From Rhizobium sp. BK316 (lineage in GTDB: Bacteria > Pseudomonadota > Alphaproteobacteria > Rhizobiales > Rhizobiaceae): a stretch of DNA of 64,000 nucleotides. A program made the translations under genes and the position numbers. Below the pieces are notes generated by a model, which saw only the letters and a program-made list of their open reading frames with translations, ran no database searches and had not been told where the DNA came from. The stretch lies in the NCBI RefSeq assembly GCF_014193695.1, contig NZ_JACHZR010000001.1, positions 285,309 to 349,308 on the forward strand. Direction: 5' to 3'. Every line of letters begins with the position of its first letter. Position 1 is the stretch's first letter. This document shows positions 8,445 through 17,454 of the stretch, piece after piece.

Positions 8445-9968
8445 TCAACGCAGCGGCGCTGGAAGCAGGTTTGCGGTGAAATCCTGATAGGAAACTGGCC
8501 GCAGGAACCTGTAGATCGCCAGCGTCCCGACCGATGTCGACCTGCCGTCGGCGGTTGCCGGGTAGGGGCCGCCATGCACCATGGCGGGCGAGACCTCGAC
8601 ACCGGTTCCGAAGCCGTTCACGAGCAGGCGTCCGGCGAGCATTTCCAGCTTGGGAACGAGGCGCTTTGCTTCCGGCTCGTCTTCGCTGGCGATGTGGAGG
8701 GCGACGGTCAGCTGCCCTTCGAGGCCATCGAGGACGCGTTCGAGTTCTGTGAGATCGCGGCACCGCACGATAAGGCCGGCCGCACCGAAGACCTCGTCCT
8801 GCAGCTCGTGATGCGCGAGGAATGCCGCAGCCGTCGTCTCGAAGAGAGCGGCCGCGCCTTCGAATTCGCTGCCGGGCTTGCCATTGGCAACGAGCCGGAC
8901 TTCGGGATGCTTCTCCAGCCGGGCAACGCCATCGCAGAATGCCTTGGCGATGGAGCCTGTCAGCATCGTCTGGGCGCTGACATCGGGGAGAAGCTCCCGC
9001 GCCTTGGCAATGAAGGTGTCCAGGCCTTCGCTGTCGACGGCGAGAATGAGGCCGGGATTGGTGCAGAACTGTCCGGCACCGAGGACAAGCGAGTTTACGA
9101 AAGTCGTTGCAATCTCCGCCGCGCGGCTTTTCAGCGCGTTGGGGAAGAAGATGACCGGGTTGATGCTGCTCATTTCGGCATAGACCGGGATCGGCTGCTT
9201 GCGCTCGGAAGCGATCTTCATCAGCGCCGTGCCGCCGCGGCGCGAACCGGTGAAGCCAACTGCCCGAATTCTTGCATCGGCGACGAGCTTCTGTCCAACT
9301 TCGAAGCCGGTATCGAAGAGAAGCGCGAAGGTGCCAACATGCAGGCCGGCCTTGGCGACGGCACGCTGTACGGCCCGGCCTACCAGTTCCGACGTGCCCG
9401 GATGAGCGGAGTGGGCCTTGACGACAACAGGGCATCCGGCAGCCAGAGCAGACGCTGTGTCGCCGCCGGCCACCGAGAAGGCGAGCGGGAAGTTCGATGC
9501 ACCGAAAACCGCAACGGGGCCGAGGGGAATGTTGCGCAGGCGCAGATCGGGCTTCGGAACCGGCTTACGGGAGGGATCCGCGCCGTCGAAACGAAGCTCC
9601 TGGAACCGGCCTTCGCGAACCTCCCTTGCAAACAGCCGAAGCTGTCCCATCGTGCGAGCGCGCTCCCCCTCGAGACGTCCGCGCGGAAGTCCAGTTTCCG
9701 CCATCGCCCGCACGATCAGCTCATCGCCGATCGCTTCGATCTCACTGGCAATCGTTTCAAGAAAGGCGGCCCGCGTTTCCAGGTCGGTTTCCCGGTAGGA
9801 GGCGAAGGCCTCCCATGCGAGCTTAGTCGCCTCTTCGACGTCTTCTGCGGAGGCGCCACCGAACGAAACGGGCAAAGCCGTGCCGGTGGCTGCCTCGACG
9901 CCATAAAGCTCGCCGCGCGTGCCGCGCTTTTCCGATCCCGCAACGAGCAGGCTTCCATTGATAGTCAT
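8445..9968 (-). CDS. Aldehyde dehydrogenase, alpha-ketoglutarate-semialdehyde type
   Basis: NAD(P)-dependent aldehyde dehydrogenase, 507 residues from the ATG at 9968 ([11 protein letters not shown]...); an upstream in-frame start 30 bases earlier is less likely. The catalytic Cys is in [11 protein letters not shown] (Cys about 302), the general base Glu in YAEMSSINP, and the nucleotide-binding loop in [12 protein letters not shown]. The overall pattern, with LFARE near residue 110, [15 protein letters not shown] and the ending [16 protein letters not shown] tail, matches 2,5-dioxopentanoate (alpha-ketoglutaric semialdehyde) dehydrogenases of pentose/hexuronate or hydroxyproline pathways. No other gene of such a pathway is adjacent, so its physiological role is open. 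Confidence 0.85.
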   Translation of the reverse strand: MTINGSLLVAGSEKRGTRGELYGVEAATGTALPVSFGGASAEDVEEATKLAWEAFASYRETDLETRAAFLETIASEIEAIGDELIVRAMAETGLPRGRLEGERARTMGQLRLFAREVREGRFQELRFDGADPSRKPVPKPDLRLRNIPLGPVAVFGASNFPLAFSVAGGDTASALAAGCPVVVKAHSAHPGTSELVGRAVQRAVAKAGLHVGTFALLFDTGFEVGQKLVADARIRAVGFTGSRRGGTALMKIASERKQPIPVYAEMSSINPVIFFPNALKSRAAEIATTFVNSLVLGAGQFCTNPGLILAVDSEGLDTFIAKARELLPDVSAQTMLTGSIAKAFCDGVARLEKHPEVRLVANGKPGSEFEGAAALFETTAAAFLAHHELQDEVFGAAGLIVRCRDLTELERVLDGLEGQLTVALHIASEDEPEAKRLVPKLEMLAGRLLVNGFGTGVEVSPAMVHGGPYPATADGRSTSVGTLAIYRFLRPVSYQDFTANLLPAPLR

Positions 9969-10234
9969 AATGGGGTTCCTTTCAAAAAGATTCGGCATCT
10001 ATATAGGCGTTCGCTTTCTCACTTTCACGACATCTTTACCCAATGGTCTGGGAAGATAGATAGCCTCGACACCAACCTTGTTGCCCGGGCGGCTGCTTTG
10101 CCATTGTCGTCTCATCAGCCAAGTCCTGAGGCTCAAAGGGCTCGTGGCGGCGAGGACGTAGAAGTGGACCAAAGGGCCGCGGGCGTGAAGGGACGAAGCG
10201 CTGAATCGGCTCGAGACGCTTCGCAAGCGCCTGA

Positions 10235-11272
10235 TCACGGTGCGGAGAACCGCGCCTTGATCAGTTCGTGGTCCGAGATCGCGGCGCCATCGGCATCGAC
10301 AGCCGGAACGGTCACGGCATCGCTCACCGCAAGGCCGCGCGTGAACAGCCAGTCGAGCCGGGCGAAAGGCGGCTGTGGCACGCCGTCCGGGCCGGCGCGT
10401 CGCGTATGCGCGAAATCATTGCCCGTTTCCCAATGGTAACCGGCTTCAGCAAGCAGGCCGAAAAGAGGCTCAAGTGCTCGCGGCTCGCGTGGGCCACTGG
10501 GAAGCATATTGGTATTGAAATCGCCGCCGATCACGACGGGCAGGTCGCCGGCGAGCTTTTCGACGGCCTCAATCAACCGCTTCGTCTGCTTGGCGCGATC
10601 CTCGACATCGGTCTTGCTTTCCAGATGGACGCTGACGGCAAGGATCGGTCCGAATGCGGTTTCGACCTTCGCGGCAATCGCCATGCGTCCGCCGATGCGG
10701 CCTTGGCCGTCTTTCGCATCCGTCCACCATGTGCCGCCGTCATCGAGACGGATCAGTGCCGCATCCTGCAAGGGCAGGCGGGAAAGCAGCCCATTGCCAT
10801 GGAAGCCGACCGAATTCGTCTGCCCCTTATGCCGTTCGCGCTCATGGGAATTTCCAAGACCGAGTTCCACGAATTCCACGCCGAAAACATAGGACATGCC
10901 GAGATCACGAGCGAGATCGGCAACCGTATGACGATTGCCAGCGCGCGCCGTGCCGAGATCGGCCTCGGTCAGAAGCAGGATATCGGCGGCGCTCTGGCGC
11001 ACGAGTTCAACGGAGGAGGCATGATACTTCAGCCGCTCGGCATTCCACGCCGCGACGACGAAACTGTTGCCAATAACGCTGCCGCCGGAGATCTTCGCCA
11101 CTTCGATGGTCGCAAGCGACGGCAGGATTGCTGCGAGCCTGTCATGTTCAGCCTGCGTCATGTCCGCGGATCGCGCCTCATCGAAAAAGGCGGCCGAGGG
11201 AACGGCAAGCACCTCCACGGCGACCGCAACGAGATTGCGATCGCCGGTGGCGAGATCAGAAAAGCTCGTCAT
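10235..11272 (-). CDS. Endonuclease/exonuclease/phosphatase-fold protein in the ugp operon
   Basis: A 345-residue protein of the Mg-dependent EEP superfamily (DNase I, exonuclease III, inositol-phosphatase and sphingomyelinase relatives). Metal and catalytic motifs occur in order: AAWNAERL (Asn), LLLTEADLG (Glu), SVHLESKT (His), GGDFNTN (Asp/Asn), ARLDWLF, and the C-terminal SDHELI (Asp-His pair). No signal peptide is evident, so it is probably cytoplasmic. It starts 11 bases after the ugpC stop, on the same strand, so it is likely co-transcribed with the glycerol-3-phosphate importer. A role as a phosphodiesterase on imported glycerophosphodiesters is plausible but is inference; a nuclease role is not excluded. 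Confidence 0.8.
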   Translation of the reverse strand: MTSFSDLATGDRNLVAVAVEVLAVPSAAFFDEARSADMTQAEHDRLAAILPSLATIEVAKISGGSVIGNSFVVAAWNAERLKYHASSVELVRQSAADILLLTEADLGTARAGNRHTVADLARDLGMSYVFGVEFVELGLGNSHERERHKGQTNSVGFHGNGLLSRLPLQDAALIRLDDGGTWWTDAKDGQGRIGGRMAIAAKVETAFGPILAVSVHLESKTDVEDRAKQTKRLIEAVEKLAGDLPVVIGGDFNTNMLPSGPREPRALEPLFGLLAEAGYHWETGNDFAHTRRAGPDGVPQPPFARLDWLFTRGLAVSDAVTVPAVDADGAAISDHELIKARFSAP

Positions 11273-11283
11273 CTCTGCCAGGC

Positions 11284-12393
<1,110 letters not shown>

Positions 12394-12406
12394 GGGTCTG
12401 TTCCTT

Positions 12407-13321
12407 TCACTTCTCGGTGGAGATAAGGCCGCGCACGAACCAACGCTGCATCAGGATGACGAGGATCAGCGGCGGCGACATGATGATCAATGTTCCGGCC
12501 ATCGCGACGTTCCAGTCGGGCAGGCCGAATTCGGAGGGAATGAGTGTCTTGAGCTGCGTGACGGCAATGCCGAACTTCGGATCGGTGGTGATCAGCAGCG
12601 GCCATAGATACTGGTTCCAGGCCCAGACGAACATGATGGTGAAAAGTGCAATCATGTTCGGGCGCGACAGCGGCAACAGCACGTCCCAGAAAAAGCGGAC
12701 CGCACCTGAGCCGTCCATCTTCGATGCTTCGGCAAGCTCATCGGGAACCGTCAGGTAGAATTGGCGGTAGAGGAAGGTACCGGTCGCGGTGGCGACCATC
12801 GGCAGCACGAGACCCGGATAGGAATTCAGAAGACCCCATTCGAGCTTGACCTGGATGCCGGTAACCTGCGCGATCACCCAGCTGATGCCGGTGACATCGA
12901 GGATCGTTTGGAAGGGCTGAAGCGCATTGGCAGCGATCGAATAGGTCGGCACGATGCGCACTTCCAGCGGCAGCATCAGCGTGATGAAGATAATCCAGAA
13001 GATCAGATAGCGGCCGCGGAAGCGGAAATAGACGATCGAAAAGGCGGCCATGGCCGAGAGCAAGACCTTGCCGGCGCCGACCGTGGCAGCGAAGATGACG
13101 CTGTGAAACAGCTTGTTGCCGAGATCGGCGCGGACCCAGGCGGTCTGCACGTTCTCCCAGAAATGGCTGCTCGGAGTGAGCGGCAGCGGCACGCGGTTGA
13201 CGGTCTCGAGATCGAGCGTCGATGCGACGACGACGATCAGGAAAGGCAGGAGTGCGATCACCAGGCCGAGTGCGAGCAGGGTGTAGCAGACGAAATTGAA
13301 TATTGGCGTGCGTTCGATCAT
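12407..13321 (-). CDS. ugpE: sn-Glycerol-3-phosphate importer permease UgpE
   Basis: Inner-membrane permease, 304 residues. It matches E. coli UgpE closely in remembered segments, e.g. [37 protein letters not shown] and the C-terminal QRWFVRGL. The EAA coupling loop is [12 protein letters not shown] (about 195-206). Compared with the E. coli protein it has roughly 28 extra residues (about 132-160) between the VRIVPT helix and the next helix, in a loop. It starts 10 bases after ugpA and belongs to ugpBAEC. Confidence 0.93.
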   Translation of the reverse strand: MIERTPIFNFVCYTLLALGLVIALLPFLIVVVASTLDLETVNRVPLPLTPSSHFWENVQTAWVRADLGNKLFHSVIFAATVGAGKVLLSAMAAFSIVYFRFRGRYLIFWIIFITLMLPLEVRIVPTYSIAANALQPFQTILDVTGISWVIAQVTGIQVKLEWGLLNSYPGLVLPMVATATGTFLYRQFYLTVPDELAEASKMDGSGAVRFFWDVLLPLSRPNMIALFTIMFVWAWNQYLWPLLITTDPKFGIAVTQLKTLIPSEFGLPDWNVAMAGTLIIMSPPLILVILMQRWFVRGLISTEK

Positions 13322-13331
13322 GTTTGCGACC

Positions 13332-14216
13332 TCACTTGTAGTGCACGCGCCGCTCGATGAAGCGGAACTGGAAAATGGTGAGCAGGATGACGAGCCCCAT
13401 CAGGATCATGGATTGGGCTGCGGCACCCGAATAATCGAGGCCCCTGAAGCCGTCGAAATAGATCTTGTAGACCATGAGATCCGTAGCGCGCGCCGGACCG
13501 CCCTGGGTCATGACGTCGACGATACCGAAGGAATCCTGGAAGCTTTCGGTGATATTGATGACGAGCAGGAAGAACAGGGTCGGGGTCAGCAGCGGCAATT
13601 GGATATCCCGCATCCGGCGCAGCGGCCCCGAGCCGTCCATGGCGGCCGCCTCGATAAGCGAGCGTGGAATGCCCTGCAGTGCCGAAAGGAAGAAAATAAA
13701 ATTATAGCCGATATATTTCCAGGAAAAGGCGATAACGACGGCGATCATGGCATCCTTGCCGTCAAGCGCCGGGTTCCAGAGCCCGGGCCAGACCTGGTTG
13801 ATGACCGACAGAAGACCAGCCTCCGGCGCCAGGATGAAGCGGAAGGCAAGGCCGAGGGCGGGAGCGGCAATCGCATAGGGCCAGATGAAGACCGACCGGT
13901 AGATTTTGTGGCCGCGCAGTTCACGATCCGTCAGAAGCGCCAGGATGAGCGCCAGCCCCATGGCGATAACAGTCGAACTGAAGCCGAAGATCATGCTGCG
14001 GGTGACGGAGTCCCAATAGATCGGATCACTGAGCAGCAGTTTGAAATTGTCGAAACCGACCCAGGCATTGCCGCCGCCCCATGGCTGCTCGAGCGTGAAC
14101 GCCCAATACAGCGCCTGCGCGCTTGGCCAGTAGAAGAAGACGAAGATCAGCAGCAGCATCGGAAATGCGAAGAGAAGGCCGATCGTCGTCGAGGAGAAAG
14201 TGACGCGCTTTTCCAT
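13332..14216 (-). CDS. ugpA: sn-Glycerol-3-phosphate importer permease UgpA
   Basis: Permease partner of UgpE, 294 residues from the ATG at 14216 (MEKRVTFSS...). The open frame continues 96 bases upstream, but that part overlaps the intercistronic hairpin after ugpB and has no membrane or family character. Six membrane helices are visible. The EAA loop is LIEAAAMDGSGPLRRM (about 191-206), and the motif FGIVDVMTQGGP is typical of UgpA. It lies between ugpB and ugpE, all on the minus strand. Confidence 0.93.
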   Translation of the reverse strand: MEKRVTFSSTTIGLLFAFPMLLLIFVFFYWPSAQALYWAFTLEQPWGGGNAWVGFDNFKLLLSDPIYWDSVTRSMIFGFSSTVIAMGLALILALLTDRELRGHKIYRSVFIWPYAIAAPALGLAFRFILAPEAGLLSVINQVWPGLWNPALDGKDAMIAVVIAFSWKYIGYNFIFFLSALQGIPRSLIEAAAMDGSGPLRRMRDIQLPLLTPTLFFLLVINITESFQDSFGIVDVMTQGGPARATDLMVYKIYFDGFRGLDYSGAAAQSMILMGLVILLTIFQFRFIERRVHYK

Positions 14217-14296
14217 GAGTGGTCGTTTTCGTCCTGGTTTGGTTCTGGCGCGGGCGGCGATGTCGCTCCCGCAGCCTGTGGGGAACGTGCAAAGAC

Positions 14297-14325
14297 GCAC
14301 CCGGCACGCCAAAGCGGCCGGGTGC
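14297..14325 (-). other. Intercistronic GC hairpin after ugpB
   Basis: A perfect 9-bp stem, GCACCCGGC (14297-14305) and GCCGGGTGC (14317-14325), lies 16 bases after the ugpB stop and before ugpA. On the transcript it is followed by GTCTTTGC, not a clear U-run. It could stabilise the ugpB part of the mRNA or attenuate read-through, giving more binding protein than permease. Confidence 0.65.
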
Positions 14326-14341
14326 GGCTCATATCAGTCGA

Positions 14342-15700
14342 TCAGGGGAGCTGAACGCCCTTGTAGGTCTGCTGGAAGCGACGCAGGAGCTGGTTGCCGC
14401 GATCGGCAGCAGAGTCGAGCGAAGCCTGGACATCGGCATTGTTGACGAAGATTGCCTGCAGGCCGTTAGCGATTTCGGTGCGGACCTGGAGCAGGCCACC
14501 GAGGCGGATGCCCTTGGCAGCCGTGTCGCCAGCCGGGGAAGCGGTCAGGCTCTGAATGGCAAGTTCGCGACCGGCATAGGGTGCCTTGTCGTAGAAGCCC
14601 TGCTTCTTCAGGTATTCGAAGCCGGAGTTACGAACCGGGATATAGCCGGTAACCGTCGACCAGGTGAGAGCTTCTTCCGGCTTTGCGATGAAGTTGAAGA
14701 AAGCAGCAGCAGCCTTGTATTCGGCATCCGAATGACCCTTCAGAACCCAGAGCGAAGCGCCGCCAACGTAGGAGCTGTGACGGGTTGCATCGCCATAGGT
14801 CGGGAGCATCGAAACGCCCCAGTTCATGCCCTGCTTGGCAGTACGGCCGATGTTGCCATGGTCGCCAACGGAGGTCAGGATGACCTGGCAATCGCCAGCA
14901 GCGAAGGCTTCAACGAAGGTCTGGCCGACGGCCTTGTTCTTGATGACGGCGAGCTTGTTGTCGTACCAGGACTTCAGATCCTTGACGTAGCTGACGAGGA
15001 GCGGATTCTTGTTGAACACCAGCTCGGCATCGAGGCCTTCAAAGCCGTTCTTCTTCGTAGCGATCGCTTCGCCGTTGACGGCTTCGAACTGCTCAATGTA
15101 CTGCCAGACTTCGTTGTTGGAGATGTCGAAGCCGAGCGGGCAAGCGTAGCCAGCGTCCTTCAGAGCCTTGAAGTCTTCGCCTGCTTCCTTCCAGGTCGCC
15201 GGAGCATGGTCCTTGCCGATCTTGGCGAAGGCGTCCTTGTTCCAGTACAGCAGCGCCGTCGAGGAGTTGAAGGGGAACGAATACATCTCGCCCTTCGACG
15301 TTGCGTAGTAGCCGGCGATACCGGAGAAGTAGTCGTTCCAGTCAACATTGTAGCCCATGTCCTTCATGAGCTTGTTGGCCGGGTAGTAAGCGCCCGAAAG
15401 CATGATGTCGAGCGTACCGGCATCCGAAACCTGAGCGATGGTCGGCTGCTTGCCGGCGCGGAAGGCAGCGATCGTGTTCTGCAGCGAGGCGTCGTAGGAA
15501 CCCTGGCTGGTGCAGACGACTTCATAATCGCCCTGGGACTGGTTGAAACGGTCGCACTGTTCCTGAACGCGCTTTGCGATGTCGCCTGAGTTACCGAACC
15601 AGAAGTCGATCTTGGTCTTTTCGGCGGCGGCGGCAGGACCAGCAGCAAGGAAGGCTGAAGCGAGAAGGGCGCCTACGGCGCCGAGAAGCTTGGCTTGCAT
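14342..15700 (-). CDS. ugpB: sn-Glycerol-3-phosphate-binding periplasmic protein UgpB
   Basis: Substrate-binding protein of the ugp importer, 452 residues. A Sec signal peptide (MQAKLLGAVGALLASAFLAA, cleavage after the AAAA run near residue 26) is followed by the typical start KIDFWFGNSGD. Family motifs include YSFPFNSSTALLYWNKDAF, a ligand-region GGASLWVLKG, and WSTVTGYIPVRNSG near the C-terminus. The ATG at 15700 gives an intact signal peptide; the 14 residues upstream in frame do not look coding. First gene of ugpBAEC, directly downstream of a Pho-box-like site. Confidence 0.93.
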   Translation of the reverse strand: MQAKLLGAVGALLASAFLAAGPAAAAEKTKIDFWFGNSGDIAKRVQEQCDRFNQSQGDYEVVCTSQGSYDASLQNTIAAFRAGKQPTIAQVSDAGTLDIMLSGAYYPANKLMKDMGYNVDWNDYFSGIAGYYATSKGEMYSFPFNSSTALLYWNKDAFAKIGKDHAPATWKEAGEDFKALKDAGYACPLGFDISNNEVWQYIEQFEAVNGEAIATKKNGFEGLDAELVFNKNPLLVSYVKDLKSWYDNKLAVIKNKAVGQTFVEAFAAGDCQVILTSVGDHGNIGRTAKQGMNWGVSMLPTYGDATRHSSYVGGASLWVLKGHSDAEYKAAAAFFNFIAKPEEALTWSTVTGYIPVRNSGFEYLKKQGFYDKAPYAGRELAIQSLTASPAGDTAAKGIRLGGLLQVRTEIANGLQAIFVNNADVQASLDSAADRGNQLLRRFQQTYKGVQLP

Positions 15701-15774
15701 GAGAACCCTCGAAAAATAGGACGCGCCCCCTCTTGAGCGCACGCCGTATTAACTGGTTCAATTTGCGGTAACCA

Positions 15775-15792
15775 ATGAAGTTTCTATGACAT
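15775..15792 (-). promoter_or_regulatory. Pho-box-like site upstream of ugpB
   Basis: On the minus strand ATGTCAT-AGAA-ACTTCAT matches the PhoB direct repeat CTGTCAT-N4-CTGTCAT at 10 of 14 positions with the required 11-base spacing. It lies 75 bases upstream of the ugpB ATG. A weaker inverted candidate (CTGTCAC-AAAA-TATTCAT) is at 15811-15828 on the plus strand. Phosphate-starvation control of ugp is known in enterobacteria and rhizobia, which supports the reading; sequence match alone is moderate. Confidence 0.45.
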
Positions 15793-16165
15793 GAATAGAG
15801 TAGAAAGCTTCTGTCACAAAATATTCATGTCGTAATTTCCTGAACCGTCTGTGAGTGGCTGATAAATTGATTTCTCGCGCTTCGTCGTGGGTGTCGGCTA
15901 TATTTCATATATATAAGAAATATAGCTGAGTTTACGAAAGCAACTGCTGCTATTCAATTCTATTAATAGATTTTATTATTAGGTTGATTTCGAAAATCTC
16001 ACGGAGGCTCAATCAAGAACAACCTGTCGCCAGAAGATTTCGACCTCAAAAATAGCTTTGCACAGCTGTGCGTTGAGGTATCGAAATGCGACACGTGATA
16101 TTCATTTTGCGACATTGCGGTTATTTTGCTTGTTTATTGGGCGCTTCCGGCGTCCCTGAACCGGG
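15793..16165. other. AT-rich intergenic region between ugpB and citE
   Basis: About 370 bases, clearly more AT-rich than the surroundings (runs such as TATATTTCATATATATAAG near 15898). It holds the upstream part of the ugp promoter region on the left. The right part is downstream of the citE-like gene. No ORF with rhizobial codon bias, RNA gene or strong terminator was found. Confidence 0.5.
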
Positions 16166-17005
16166 CTATTCAAGGCCTTGCGACGCCAGAATGCGTTTCG
16201 CCAGTTTCAGATGCGGCAGGTCGAGCATGCGCCCGTCGATCTGGATAACGCCGATATCGGGTGAGATGGCAAAGGCGGCCACAACTTTTTCCGCCCAGGC
16301 GATTTCCGCCGCATCCGGCGTGAAGGCGTGGTTGATCGCTTCGACCTGGTTCGGATGGATCGCCATCATGGCCGAGAAACCGTCGCGCCGCGCGCGGGCC
16401 GCGTAGGCCGTGAGGCCGTCGAGATCACGGAAATCGGGGTAGACGGTTTCGATGGCAGGAATGGCGGCGGCGTGAGCGCCAAAGAGAATGAGGGAACGGG
16501 CGAGCTCGTAGGGCGCGGTATAACGCCCATCGACCTCGCGGGCGGTTGCGGCACCGATCGCGGCAGGCAGATCTTCCGCGCCCCAGGTCAGTCCGCAAAG
16601 ATGAGACGCGACATCCCGGTAGCTGCCGATCTCGAAGATGGCCGCCGGCGTTTCAGTCGCGATCGGCAGGATGGGAGCGGAGGATGAGAGGCAGCTTGCG
16701 AGCTGGTGCACGGATGCCGAACCTTCCGCCTTCGGTAGCATGATCGCGAAGGGGTTAAGATCGCTGAGTGCAGCAATATCGTCCTCGAAGGAAGGCGAGG
16801 CGAGGGGATTGATCCGAATGACAAGAGCCGTGTCGGCCGCGCGGCGCATGGTGAAATCGTGCACGGCGTCCCGCGCCTTCGGTTTGTTCTGTATGGAAAC
16901 GGAATCTTCGAGATCGAGGATGACAGCATCGGCACCCGAGGCGACCGCTTTGTCGAAACGCTCCGGTCGATCGCCGGGCACGAAGAGCAGCGAGCGCAGC
17001 CTCAT
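16166..17005 (-). CDS. CitE-like CoA-ester lyase (HpcH/HpaI family)
   Basis: A 279-residue TIM-barrel lyase of the CitE-like family, cleaving beta-hydroxyacyl-CoA esters. Motifs are SLLFVPGDRPERFDKA at the N-terminus, the metal-binding VILDLEDSV (about 38-46), RINPL, LCGLTWGAEDL (acidic metal ligand) and MAIHPNQV. The ATG at 17005 overlaps the maoC stop (ATGA), which fixes the start. It is the last gene of an isovaleryl-CoA degradation operon that lacks a standard HMG-CoA lyase. The M. tuberculosis relative Rv2498c, in a similar cluster, is known (from memory) as a 3-hydroxy-3-methylglutaryl-CoA/citramalyl-CoA lyase, so that is the best functional guess. Confidence 0.88.
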   Translation of the reverse strand: MRLRSLLFVPGDRPERFDKAVASGADAVILDLEDSVSIQNKPKARDAVHDFTMRRAADTALVIRINPLASPSFEDDIAALSDLNPFAIMLPKAEGSASVHQLASCLSSSAPILPIATETPAAIFEIGSYRDVASHLCGLTWGAEDLPAAIGAATAREVDGRYTAPYELARSLILFGAHAAAIPAIETVYPDFRDLDGLTAYAARARRDGFSAMMAIHPNQVEAINHAFTPDAAEIAWAEKVVAAFAISPDIGVIQIDGRMLDLPHLKLAKRILASQGLE

Positions 17006-17454
17006 GACGGTTTCACCTGCAGCATGGCGGTGCGCAGACACTGGCAGACTGTCTCGTTTTTCTGGTTCAGCGTGACATGCCGGAAGGTGATGATCCCGGC
17101 ATCGGGCCGGGAGTTGGAGCGGCGCAGTTCCATCACCTCGGTTTCCACCCGCAGCGTATCGCCGATGAAGACCGGTTTCGGCATCGTCACCTTGTCATAG
17201 CCGAGATTGGCGATCAGCGTTCCAAGCGTCGTATCGCCGACCGAGATGCCGACAGTGAGCGCGAAGGTGAACGTGCCATTGACGACGATGCGGCCAAATT
17301 CCGTGCCCGCCGCATAATCGGCATCAAGATGCAGCGGCTGCGGGTTATGAGAAAGTGTCGTGAAGAGCAGGTTGTCGGTTTCCGTGACCGTGCGGCGGAT
17401 CTCGTGGGCAATGCGATCGCCGACCGTCCATTCCTCGAAATAACGGCCGGCCAT
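17002..17454 (-). CDS. MaoC-family hot-dog hydratase
   Basis: A 150-residue single hot-dog-fold enoyl-CoA hydratase/dehydratase. The hydratase motif is SHNPQPLHLDADYAA (about residues 35-49), containing the NPxPLHxD core; the usual Asp of the R-hydratase SGDxNP motif is replaced by His, as in mesaconyl/itaconyl-CoA-hydratase-like members. The preferred ATG at 17454 overlaps the stop of the biotin carboxylase gene, and its own stop overlaps the citE-like start, so the genes are translationally coupled. In this operon it probably hydrates 3-methylglutaconyl-CoA, replacing the crotonase-type hydratase of the classical leucine route. Confidence 0.87.
   Translation of the reverse strand: MAGRYFEEWTVGDRIAHEIRRTVTETDNLLFTTLSHNPQPLHLDADYAAGTEFGRIVVNGTFTFALTVGISVGDTTLGTLIANLGYDKVTMPKPVFIGDTLRVETEVMELRRSNSRPDAGIITFRHVTLNQKNETVCQCLRTAMLQVKPS

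Noticed and set aside
8574..10439. Open frame of 621 codons on the plus strand
   Set aside because: Shadow of the aldehyde dehydrogenase gene that also runs through the intergenic region; no recognisable motifs and no ribosome-binding site.
15984..15998. FNR-like site TTGATTTCGAAAATC upstream of ugp
   Set aside because: The right half does not match TCAA and the position is remote from a plausible promoter.
16086..16406. Small plus-strand ORF of 106 codons
   Set aside because: Most of it is antisense to the citE-like gene; the 5' part lies in AT-rich intergenic DNA, and no ribosome-binding site is present.
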